Shown here: positions 1-7,562 of the stretch, piece after piece
Numbering within the stretch: position 1 is the first letter of the stretch
Layout: every line of letters begins with the position of its first letter
Assembly (NCBI RefSeq): GCF_014269025.2
Contig: NZ_CP077094.1
Span: 2,356,001-2,420,000 of the forward strand
Reading direction: 5' to 3'
DNA from: Pseudomonas promysalinigenes
GTDB lineage: Bacteria; Pseudomonadota; Gammaproteobacteria; Pseudomonadales; Pseudomonadaceae
DNA length: 64,000 nucleotides
The notes under the pieces: generated by a model
Told to the model about the DNA's origin: nothing
Seen by the model: the letters and a program-made list of their open reading frames with translations, nothing else
Databases searched by the model: none
Made by a program: the position numbers and the translations under genes

Positions 1-443
1 TGATTCCGCTCTCCTATTATAAGAATCGTGATTACGCCTGCTTCTTCTCGGCCAATTCGGCCCACAAGCCCGCTATTTATGATACTGCAGAGGCCACGGC
101 GAATAGTCGCATCAACGCGCGGTTGCCCTATGTGTTTCTGCTTTCTCGGATTGCGCACTACTTGAAGCTGATTCAGCGCGAGAACATCGGTACAACCAAA
201 GACCGTCGCCTGTTGGAGTTGGAGCTCAATAGGTGGATAAGCGGCCTGGTCACCGAGATGACCGATCCAGGAGATGACCTGCAGGCCTCTCACCCATTGA
301 GGGAAGCAAAAGTGGTTGTCGAAGACATTGACGACAATCCAGGCTTCTTCAGGGTCAAGTTGTTTGCTGTGCCGCATTTCCAGGTTGAGGGCATGGACAT
401 CAACTTGTCATTGGTTTCGCAGATGCCAAAAGCCAAATCTTAA
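1..443 (+). CDS. tssC: TssC, T6SS sheath large subunit (3' part only)
   Basis: The open frame runs in from before the window (codons from base 3) and ends with TAA at 441-443, giving the last ~146 residues of TssC. The conserved IPLSYYKNRDYACFFSAN stretch near base 3 and the SRIAHYLKLIQRENIG segment are typical of the TssC/VipB C-terminal half, which forms the contractile sheath with TssB. A TTG at 123 lies in frame but inside the conserved domain, so it is not the start. The gene is followed 23 bases later by tssK, so it belongs to the same operon. It matches region C TssC in pattern (e.g. SRIAHYMKAIMRDKIG there) but diverges, so the two systems are separate lineages rather than a recent duplication. 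Confidence 0.95.
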   Translation, partial: IPLSYYKNRDYACFFSANSAHKPAIYDTAEATANSRINARLPYVFLLSRIAHYLKLIQRENIGTTKDRRLLELELNRWISGLVTEMTDPGDDLQASHPLREAKVVVEDIDDNPGFFRVKLFAVPHFQVEGMDINLSLVSQMPKAKS

Positions 444-466
444 GTGCGGCCTCAGGAGTACATGAC

Positions 467-1822
467 GTGAAAATCGACCGGCCTTTGTGGGCGTCGGGCG
501 TGGTGTTATCTGCCCAGCAGTTTCAGCAGCAGGCCCGCTTCGAGTCCTGGACTAATCAAAGTATTGCCTCGCGGGTCTTGGTCCATCCTTGGGGTGTCCA
601 GTGTGTAGCGTTTGATGCGGATGCACTGCAGTTGGGCAAATTTATGGCCACCCGGCTTAAGTTGTGCTTCCCCGATGGGACTTTGATTGACACGGATCGG
701 TTGGATCGACTTCCTGGTGCTCTTGAGCTGTCTCGGGTATTGCCCGGTGATATCCAAACCGCCACGGTGGTGCTCGCTTTGCCGCTTGAACAGGCCAATG
801 GCAACAACTGCCTGTTCGAAGACGGCAGAGCTGAGCGCCCCGTCAGGTACCGCCAAGTCTGGCGAGATACTCAAGATCTCTACTCAGACGAAATGCAGTC
901 AATCAGCGTGCTCGAACATGCGTTGAGCCTGCGTCTGGATGCTGACGATAACTCAGATTACCTCACGTGCCCGGTGGCTCGCTTGGTGCGCGTCGGCGCA
1001 GAAAGCTGGGATCTCGATGAAAGCTACATTCCGCCCCTGCTGAGGTTTGATGCGCATGCTGGGTTGCTACTGCAACTCGAAAACTTGCTGACGCAGCTGT
1101 CCGCCAAACGTGAGCGGCTGATGGGGATGCGCCGGGAGAGCAATCAGCGCATGGCGGATTTTGCTGTAGCGGATGTCACGTTGTTCTGGTTACTCCATTC
1201 GTTGAATACCTATCAGCCTGTGTTGGCTGACCTTAAAGCTTATCCTGCGCGGCACCCGGAGCAGGTATATCAGCAGTTGGTAAAGCTCGCAGGTGGCCTG
1301 CTCACCTTCTCGTTGGACCAGGGCATTGAGGATATCCCTGCCTACCAGCATGAAGATCTTGAGACCGTTTTCCCTCCGTTGATGCGCACCCTTTCTACGT
1401 TGCTGGAGGCAAGCCTGCCGTCGCGCGTTCTGGCGCTGGTGCTGGAGGCGCGTAGTGCCAACCGTTGGCAGGTTCCCCTCAGCGACCCACGCCTGCTCGA
1501 ACCTGAAGGGGCTGATTTCTACCTATCTGTTCGCTGCCGGCTTCCAGCAGTTCAAGTACAGAGCCAGTTTCCTCGACTGTGCAAGATTGGCTCCCCTGAC
1601 GATGTGGACCATCTTATCAATGCGGCCCTCGATGGCGTTCCTCTGAAGCCTTTGAGTCACGTCCCGGCAGCGATACCGCTACGCCTGGAGAATCAGTACT
1701 TTGCCCTCGACCTCAGTCATGAAAAAGGCCGCGCCATGTTGGCCGACGGGGTCTGTGCGCTCTATGTCCCGAGTGTGTTTCAGGAGGTCAAGCTCGAACT
1801 GTTCGCGGTGCTTCGCTCATGA
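467..1822 (+). CDS. tssK: TssK, T6SS baseplate-membrane complex connector
   Basis: A 451-residue protein of the TssK (ImpJ/VasE) family, which links the cytoplasmic baseplate to TssL and TssM. The N-terminus (DRPLWASGVVLSAQQFQQQ) matches the family's start region, where region C has VMWSEGMFLLPQHFQYQ, and the length is usual. The start is GTG at 467, with AGGAG at 454-458. The ATG at 462 is out of frame and hits a stop two codons later. The stop overlaps the tssL start in an ATGA junction, indicating translational coupling. Confidence 0.95.
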   Translation: MKIDRPLWASGVVLSAQQFQQQARFESWTNQSIASRVLVHPWGVQCVAFDADALQLGKFMATRLKLCFPDGTLIDTDRLDRLPGALELSRVLPGDIQTATVVLALPLEQANGNNCLFEDGRAERPVRYRQVWRDTQDLYSDEMQSISVLEHALSLRLDADDNSDYLTCPVARLVRVGAESWDLDESYIPPLLRFDAHAGLLLQLENLLTQLSAKRERLMGMRRESNQRMADFAVADVTLFWLLHSLNTYQPVLADLKAYPARHPEQVYQQLVKLAGGLLTFSLDQGIEDIPAYQHEDLETVFPPLMRTLSTLLEASLPSRVLALVLEARSANRWQVPLSDPRLLEPEGADFYLSVRCRLPAVQVQSQFPRLCKIGSPDDVDHLINAALDGVPLKPLSHVPAAIPLRLENQYFALDLSHEKGRAMLADGVCALYVPSVFQEVKLELFAVLRS

Positions 1823-2499
1823 ACCGTACGGCACAGAAGAGCATTCCAGCCAAAGTGGATATCGACGCGTTGCTGCAGGACACCTATCTGCTGGTCGTCG
1901 AACTGCGACACGGTACCGACGCGCACAGTAGTCCGCAGCTTTGGTCACGCTGCGTTGCTGATGTAGAGCATGTGCGCGACACGCTTCATGAGGATGGGCT
2001 GGATGGTCGTAGCATCGACCTGATCAGTCATGCGCAATGTGCATTGCTGGATGAAACGGTTCTCGCTTGCGCCGAAGGTCGGGCTCATGAGGACTGGGCG
2101 ATGGAAACACTGCAGGCAAAGTTTTTCAGTAGCCATCAAGCAGGTGAGTCGCTCTACGAAGATATGCGCACTGTGCTGCGTGAAGCCTCCGTGCACCCTT
2201 ACGTGCTCACTGTCTTCCAGCGGGTGCTGATGCTTGGCTTCCTGGGGCGCTACCGAGAGGTCAATCACCCGGAGCGGCAGCAGTTGTTGGCTGCAATATC
2301 CGCACAGGTGGCGCCTCTGGATACAAGCCAGTCGCTGGTCATCCAGGTAGGCAATGGCCCACGGATACCGATGTGGGGGTGGTTACAGTCGCCTTTGCTC
2401 CACGTCGTGCTGGCGGCAGTCCTGCTGGTGGGCGCCTGGTGGTGGCTAGATCATGCGCTAGGTCAGGCAGTGGCCTCACTTTTGCCGGTGCACGAATGA
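1819..2499 (+). CDS. tssL: TssL (DotU family), short form
   Basis: A 226-residue inner-membrane component of the T6SS membrane complex. The cytoplasmic DotU domain is recognisable (AQCALLDETVLACAEGRAHEDWAMETLQAKFF, where small helices carry the conserved LDE and W..LQ..FF positions). A single TM segment lies near residues 195-215 (LLHVVLAAVLLVGAWWWL). There is no C-terminal peptidoglycan-binding domain, so this TssL cannot anchor to the wall by itself; the next gene carries an OmpA domain. It overlaps tssK by four bases and the next gene by four bases (ATGA both times). Confidence 0.93.
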   Translation: MNRTAQKSIPAKVDIDALLQDTYLLVVELRHGTDAHSSPQLWSRCVADVEHVRDTLHEDGLDGRSIDLISHAQCALLDETVLACAEGRAHEDWAMETLQAKFFSSHQAGESLYEDMRTVLREASVHPYVLTVFQRVLMLGFLGRYREVNHPERQQLLAAISAQVAPLDTSQSLVIQVGNGPRIPMWGWLQSPLLHVVLAAVLLVGAWWWLDHALGQAVASLLPVHE

Positions 2500-4235
2500 G
2501 CGTCTTGCCGCAGATACACAAGCAAGGGCTTTGGCTATGGGCCGGCGCTTTGTCCTTGCTGCTGATTGCCACGTTGCCGTTGGCTATCGAGGGGCAGGCA
2601 GTAGCTGTTCTGGTGGTTGTTGCCGTGATGATGATGCACTGGCGCCGCAGCCAGCATGCTGGCGATAAAAGTACACAGATGCAGCGGGTTAGTGGTATCA
2701 CCCTCCCTGTCGCGTCCTACCGTCATCCCGTTGTTCTGGTGGTCGGCGATTGCCTGGCTGAGCTGTTTGAAACCTCGCCTACTGAGCCATTGATGCTGCG
2801 GGCAACAGCGCAGGGGTGCTATGTACCAGTACCCGACCTTCTGCAGTTGCCCATAACGGTCGCTGATCTGTTGTTGGAGCGTCCAGAGTGGGACGGGCAG
2901 CTTAGTGTGATGTGGGTTGTAAATCCGAAAGCCCACACTGATCGCGCAGTGCTAACGAACCAGCTGCGCAGCGTATGCAACCAGATTGCGATGTTGGGAA
3001 GGCGAGGCACACCGCTGTCGCTGCTGATTGTGGGCTATTTCCACAGCGCAACCGGAGCTACTCCCTGGTTCAGTTGGGAGCTTGATGAGTCGGGTGTGCG
3101 AGTGCGAGATTCGGGGGAGTGCCTGGTTCTCTCCGAATGGCAGCGGAGGAACACGGATCAGGGGGAAGAAGCCGCGCGGATGCGAGCGACGGTGCAGTTG
3201 AATGCTGCAGTGGGTTGGCTGAATGAGGTGTGCTCGCCGGGAATAAGCGTACGCGGTCCCCGTCAGAGGATGGTAACGGCTGTCGCCGTTGCGGTTGCAC
3301 TCATACCTGAGGCAGGCCGATCTCGAGAAGGCAACCTGTGGCACCGTTGGTTGCAGGAGCGTACCGGGCTCGCTCTCATTTGCAGTGGAGCTGATCGTAG
3401 AACTGGGCCGTTACCGTTTCCGGACCCTTTGCTCCACTTGTTGCCCGGTAGGGCTCTGAACAATCGGCGAAGCCGGGCAGTGCTGATTGGAATTTGGTTG
3501 TTTGCATTGACAGCCTCCATCGCACTGATCAGCTCTGCCCGGCAGAACACACTGCTGATACGGCAGGTTACCGATGACTTGCGACGCTATAGCACTGCTT
3601 CGCTGAGTACTGAAACGGACAGAATCTCGCTACGCCAGGAGGCACTGCTTGCGCTTCGCCAGGATGCGCAGCGCCTGGATCACTACTATCGCCAAGGCGA
3701 GCCGTGGTCACTGGGTATCGGGCTGTATCAGGGCGAAAGACTGCGACTGCCATTGTTGGCTGCGATCGACGGCCACCGTATCCCGACATTGCCTCAGGGT
3801 ATACCCGACAAGCCTCGAACCATTCGCCTGGACAGCCTGTCGCTATTCAACAGTGGCAGCGCACAACTCAAGCCAGCGTCGACCAAGTTCCTGGTGAATG
3901 CGTTGGCGGGCATCAAGGCCAAGCCAGGCTGGTTGATTGTGATCACGGGCCATACCGATGCCACAGGTAGCGACGAACAGAATCTGCGCTTGTCGCGAGC
4001 ACGTGCGGCGGCGGTGCATGACTGGATCCAACGCATGGGTGACATCCCCGGCAACTGCTTCGCAGTACAGGGCTTGGGGGCGGCTGAGCCCATTGCAAGC
4101 AATGACACGCAACAAGGACGGTCGGCCAATCGCCGAGTTGAAATTCGCCTGGTACCGGAGGTGGGGGCTTGTCAGCCCTCGGCTACGGCCTCAGGGCTGC
4201 AACCCCTGTCGCACTCTGCGACGCCCAATAGTTGA
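2496..4235 (+). CDS. T6SS-associated TssM-like membrane protein with C-terminal OmpA domain
   Basis: A 579-residue protein starting at ATG 2496, coupled to tssL by ATGA; the longer frame from 2373 is inside tssL and rejected. Two hydrophobic spans lie at about residues 12-45 and one at 327-346. Between them is a domain that starts like a TssM GTPase strand (VVLVVGDC) but has no GxxGxGKS/T loop. After the second TM comes a TssM-like stretch (YYRQGEPWSLGIGLYQGERL), then an OmpA/MotB domain at ~440-560 with the peptidoglycan-contact signature (TGHTDATGS, LSRARAAAV, RRVEIRLVP). It therefore looks like a degenerate, shortened TssM fused to an OmpA domain, probably anchoring the TssL/TssM complex to peptidoglycan. 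Its OmpA domain is strikingly close to that of the protein at 23708-24874. Confidence 0.85.
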   Translation: MSVLPQIHKQGLWLWAGALSLLLIATLPLAIEGQAVAVLVVVAVMMMHWRRSQHAGDKSTQMQRVSGITLPVASYRHPVVLVVGDCLAELFETSPTEPLMLRATAQGCYVPVPDLLQLPITVADLLLERPEWDGQLSVMWVVNPKAHTDRAVLTNQLRSVCNQIAMLGRRGTPLSLLIVGYFHSATGATPWFSWELDESGVRVRDSGECLVLSEWQRRNTDQGEEAARMRATVQLNAAVGWLNEVCSPGISVRGPRQRMVTAVAVAVALIPEAGRSREGNLWHRWLQERTGLALICSGADRRTGPLPFPDPLLHLLPGRALNNRRSRAVLIGIWLFALTASIALISSARQNTLLIRQVTDDLRRYSTASLSTETDRISLRQEALLALRQDAQRLDHYYRQGEPWSLGIGLYQGERLRLPLLAAIDGHRIPTLPQGIPDKPRTIRLDSLSLFNSGSAQLKPASTKFLVNALAGIKAKPGWLIVITGHTDATGSDEQNLRLSRARAAAVHDWIQRMGDIPGNCFAVQGLGAAEPIASNDTQQGRSANRRVEIRLVPEVGACQPSATASGLQPLSHSATPNS

Positions 4236-4251
4236 AATGAGGAACTTGTAA

Positions 4252-4755
4252 ATGGCTATTCCTATTTATCTGTGGCTGAAAGACGATGGCGGTGCTGATA
4301 TCAAAGGCTCTGTCAACGTACAAGATCGCGAAGGCAGCATTGAGGTGGTCGCCCAGGATCACAAACTCTACATTCCTACAGATAACAATACTGGCAAGTT
4401 AACCGGCACACGTATTCATACACCTTTTATTTTCACTAAGGAGTTAGACGCGTCCAGTACTTACCTCTACAAGGCTGTGGCGACTGGGCAGACACTGAAA
4501 GAGGCCGAGTTCAAATGGTACAAAATTAACGATGCCGGGCAGGAGGTTGAGTATTTCAACCTAACGTTAGAAAACGTCAAGGTCGTGACAGTCGAACTAA
4601 AAATGCATGACGTCAAAGACCCAGCGAAAGAAAAACACAACCATCTGGAATTGGTCGAGCTGCGATACGAAAGGATTACGTGGGCATATAAGGACGGAAA
4701 CATCATTCATTCGGATTCGTGGAATGAACGACCTAGTGCTGCCGCCGCTGGATGA
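4252..4755 (+). CDS. hcp: Hcp (TssD), T6SS inner tube protein
   Basis: A 167-residue Hcp-family protein that forms the hexameric tube rings expelled by the sheath. It begins MAIPIYLWLKDDGG and keeps the family's IHTPFIFTKELDASS-like strand and the C-terminal LELVELRYERITWAY motif. AGGAA precedes the ATG at 4252 by about seven bases. Base composition is more AT-rich than the flanking tssL and tssH. A strong hairpin follows the stop, which fits the need for separate high expression of hcp. It is unlike the region C Hcp in sequence, supporting two independent systems. Confidence 0.95.
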   Translation: MAIPIYLWLKDDGGADIKGSVNVQDREGSIEVVAQDHKLYIPTDNNTGKLTGTRIHTPFIFTKELDASSTYLYKAVATGQTLKEAEFKWYKINDAGQEVEYFNLTLENVKVVTVELKMHDVKDPAKEKHNHLELVELRYERITWAYKDGNIIHSDSWNERPSAAAAG

Positions 4756-4763
4756 TACGTGGT

Positions 4764-4785
4764 CGTCAGTCTTGGCCGGCTGACG
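4764..4785 (+). terminator. Hairpin after hcp, possible attenuator
   Basis: CGTCAGTC pairs with GGCTGACG around a six-base TTGGCC loop (eight pairs, one of them G-U). It lies nine bases after the hcp stop and about 120 bases before tssH. There is no T-run after it, so it may be a partial terminator or an RNA-stabilising stem rather than a full terminator. Confidence 0.4.
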
Positions 4786-4890
4786 GTCTTCCAGTGTCTT
4801 GGGTTGAGCGTCCGTGCGCGGGCGTTCAGCCAAATACACCTCCGATATACAGACACGGTCGAATGCGTGGCGCCACGTTGACCATTGACG

Positions 4891-4900
4891 ACAAGGATGC
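4891..4900 (+). promoter_or_regulatory. Candidate RsmA/RsmE binding site at the tssH ribosome site
   Basis: ACAAGGATGC matches nine of ten positions of the consensus (A/U)CANGGANG(U/A) and overlaps the AAGGA Shine-Dalgarno of tssH. Rsm proteins are known to repress T6SS translation in pseudomonads. One site by itself is weak evidence. Confidence 0.35.
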
Positions 4901-4905
4901 CCTGT

Positions 4906-7560
4906 ATGGCACACGATCCTACTCGCTTGCTTCGCCGCCTCAATTCATATTGCACTCAAGCACTCACGGCGGCGGCATCTCTTTGCCAGGTTCGAGGGCA
5001 CAGTCATATCACTATTGAACATTGGCTGTTAAAGCTCTTTGAACAGGGTGAAGGTGATCTGGTGATAATCGCCCGCCGATACGACTGGGACGTCGACGCC
5101 CTGTGGCAGGGGGTGCTTGAACACTTCGATACTTTGCCGCGCAACCTATTCAGCAAACCTCAACTGAGCCGCGAGCTGCAGCAACTGATCACAAATGCCT
5201 GGCTTCTGGCATCGCTGGATCGCGACTGTGAGCAATTGCGATCTGTTCACTTGCTGGGTGCATTATTTGAAACACCAAGCTTGCTCAAGTGTTCAGCCGC
5301 TTGGCCTCTATCGAGCATCGGTCCAACGCAATTGAAGCAAATGGAAGCGCTGCTTGAATTCGATTCGGAAGAAGGTCAACCGGAGCATTCATCACTGTTC
5401 AAGCCCCAGGTGTCCGGAGAGGCCAAGGCAGCAGTCGCCTTGAGGGATGACGAAGCGTTGGTAGCTGTCTTGGACCAGTTTAGCCATGACGTCACCGCCA
5501 AGGCAGCAGCGGGGCAGATTGATCCGGTGTTCGGCCGTGACGATGAAATTCGCCAAGTGGTCGATGTACTGAGCCGTCGGCGCAAGAACAACCCTATTCT
5601 GGTGGGCGACCCAGGCGTTGGAAAAACAGCCTTGGTCGAAGGGCTTGCTCTACGCATCGCCAACGCAGACGTCCCTGATAGTTTGAAACCGGTGAGCATC
5701 CGAACGCTGGATTTGGGGTTGCTGCAGGCAGGTGCTGGGGTCAAAGGCGAGTTCGAGCAACGGCTGAAAAACGTCATCGATGCCGTGCAGCGATCAGAGA
5801 CACCGGTGCTGTTGTTCATTGACGAAGCACATACCTTGATCGGCGCTGGCAACCAGGCAGGGGCAGCAGATGCCGCGAATCTGTTGAAGCCCGCCTTGGC
5901 GCGTGGGGAGCTGCGCACCATCGCTGCCACGACCTGGAGTGAATACAAACAGTACTTCGAGCGCGATGCGGCGCTCGAACGGCGCTTCCAGATGATCAAG
6001 GTCGATGAGCCGGATGATGCCACTGCTTGCTTGATGCTCCGAGGGCTCAAGGCCCGCTATGCCAGCTACCACGGCGTCCACGTTCAGGACGCCGCAGTGC
6101 AGGCAGCCGTCAGTTTGTCCAGGCGCTTTCTGACTGGGCGTCGTTTGCCCGATAAAGCCGTAGACCTGATTGACACTGCATGCGCGCGTGTTCGCATGAG
6201 TTTGGATTGCGAGCCTCATGCTCTTGTCCTTCTGAAGTCTCAGCAGGCGGCGCTGACCGCAGAGCGACTGGCGCTCGAAGAGGACGCCCAGCTCACCGGC
6301 GATGCATGTGAGCCGCGACTTGCGAAGATCAAGGCGCAACTGGCTCAACTCGATAGTCAGCAGTCCGCGTTGAAGCTGCAGTACCAGCAAGAGCTCGACG
6401 TCACCCTCCAGCTGCTCAATGCTCGTCAGGCCGAGCAGGTCGATACAGCCGCCTGTACTCAGCTTCAAAAAGACCTCAGCCACGTGCAGGGGAGCCGACC
6501 ACTTTTGTCGCTCGACGTAGGTGCCCGCAGTGTGGCTGAGGTGATCGCGGACTGGACGGGCGTACCTCTTGGCAACTTGCTGAAGGACGAACAGGCAAGC
6601 TTGTTGAGCCTGGAATATCAGCTGGCCGAGCGTGTAGTGGGTCAAGAGCCAGCCCTGCTTGCACTTGCCCAACGGCTACGTGCCGCTCGAACGGGCCTCA
6701 CCGACGACAAGGCTCCGATGGGCGTCTTCCTGTTGGTGGGCACCAGTGGCATCGGCAAGACGGAGACCGCGCATGCATTGGCCCATACTCTGTTCGGTGG
6801 CGAAAAGTCGTTGATCACGCTCAACATGTCTGAGTACCAGGAGGCGCACACCGTCAGCCAACTCAAGGGCTCGCCGCCTGGTTATGTGGGTTACGGCCAG
6901 GGGGGTGTACTCACCGAGGCCGTGCGTCAACGCCCTTATAGCGTCGTGTTGCTGGATGAAGTCGAGAAGGCCCACCGCGATGTGGTCAACCTGTTCTATC
7001 AGGTGTTCGACCGCGGTTTTATGCGCGATGGCGAAGGCAGGGAGATCGATTTTCGCAACACCGTCATCCTCATGACTTCCAACCTGGGCAGTGACCTGCT
7101 GCAAGGCTGTATCGAGCAGCAGCCAGACGCTTCGCAAGCGACACTGCATGAACTGTTGCGCCCAGTGTTACGCGAGCATTTCCAGCCTGCGTTGCTGGCG
7201 CGTTTCCAGACGTTGATCTTCCGGCCACTGGGAGCTGATGCGCTCAAGCGCATTGTTGCGATCAAGCTCGATCAAGTCGCCAGGCGCCTGTTACGGCATT
7301 ACGGCCTGCAATGTGAAATCGAGGACTCGCTTTATGAAGCGCTGGTCGCCGCCTGCCTTCTGCCGGATACCGGTGCCCGCAACATCGATAGCTTGCTGAA
7401 CCAGCAGATTCTGCCGGTGCTCAGCCAGCAGATGCTGCAGCGTCAGGCCCTTGGCCAGCCGATTCAATCCGTGACGCTTGGGTATTGCGAAGATGCTGGG
7501 ATCAGCTTGAGCTTTTCGGATGAACACGATCCAGCGCTGCTGGCTGTCGAGAGGGCCTGA
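4906..7560 (+). CDS. tssH: TssH (ClpV), AAA+ sheath-recycling ATPase
   Basis: An 884-residue AAA+ unfoldase that disassembles contracted TssB/TssC sheaths. An N-terminal Clp-N double repeat (~1-150) precedes NBD1 with Walker A GDPGVGKT (~234) and Walker [14 protein letters not shown] coiled-coil middle domain (~430-540) follows, then NBD2 with Walker A GTSGIGKTETA (~610) and Walker [12 protein letters not shown]. The pore loop region [12 protein letters not shown] is intact. The ATG at 4906 (MAHDPTRLL) is chosen over the in-frame ATG at 4885 because AAGGA lies eight bases before it. The stop is two bases before vgrG. Confidence 0.95.
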   Translation: MAHDPTRLLRRLNSYCTQALTAAASLCQVRGHSHITIEHWLLKLFEQGEGDLVIIARRYDWDVDALWQGVLEHFDTLPRNLFSKPQLSRELQQLITNAWLLASLDRDCEQLRSVHLLGALFETPSLLKCSAAWPLSSIGPTQLKQMEALLEFDSEEGQPEHSSLFKPQVSGEAKAAVALRDDEALVAVLDQFSHDVTAKAAAGQIDPVFGRDDEIRQVVDVLSRRRKNNPILVGDPGVGKTALVEGLALRIANADVPDSLKPVSIRTLDLGLLQAGAGVKGEFEQRLKNVIDAVQRSETPVLLFIDEAHTLIGAGNQAGAADAANLLKPALARGELRTIAATTWSEYKQYFERDAALERRFQMIKVDEPDDATACLMLRGLKARYASYHGVHVQDAAVQAAVSLSRRFLTGRRLPDKAVDLIDTACARVRMSLDCEPHALVLLKSQQAALTAERLALEEDAQLTGDACEPRLAKIKAQLAQLDSQQSALKLQYQQELDVTLQLLNARQAEQVDTAACTQLQKDLSHVQGSRPLLSLDVGARSVAEVIADWTGVPLGNLLKDEQASLLSLEYQLAERVVGQEPALLALAQRLRAARTGLTDDKAPMGVFLLVGTSGIGKTETAHALAHTLFGGEKSLITLNMSEYQEAHTVSQLKGSPPGYVGYGQGGVLTEAVRQRPYSVVLLDEVEKAHRDVVNLFYQVFDRGFMRDGEGREIDFRNTVILMTSNLGSDLLQGCIEQQPDASQATLHELLRPVLREHFQPALLARFQTLIFRPLGADALKRIVAIKLDQVARRLLRHYGLQCEIEDSLYEALVAACLLPDTGARNIDSLLNQQILPVLSQQMLQRQALGQPIQSVTLGYCEDAGISLSFSDEHDPALLAVERA

Positions 7561-7562
7561 GC

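Noticed and set aside
2373..2495. Longer N-terminus for the TssM-like/OmpA protein
   Set aside because: It lies inside tssL; ATG 2496 has an ATGA coupling junction with tssL.
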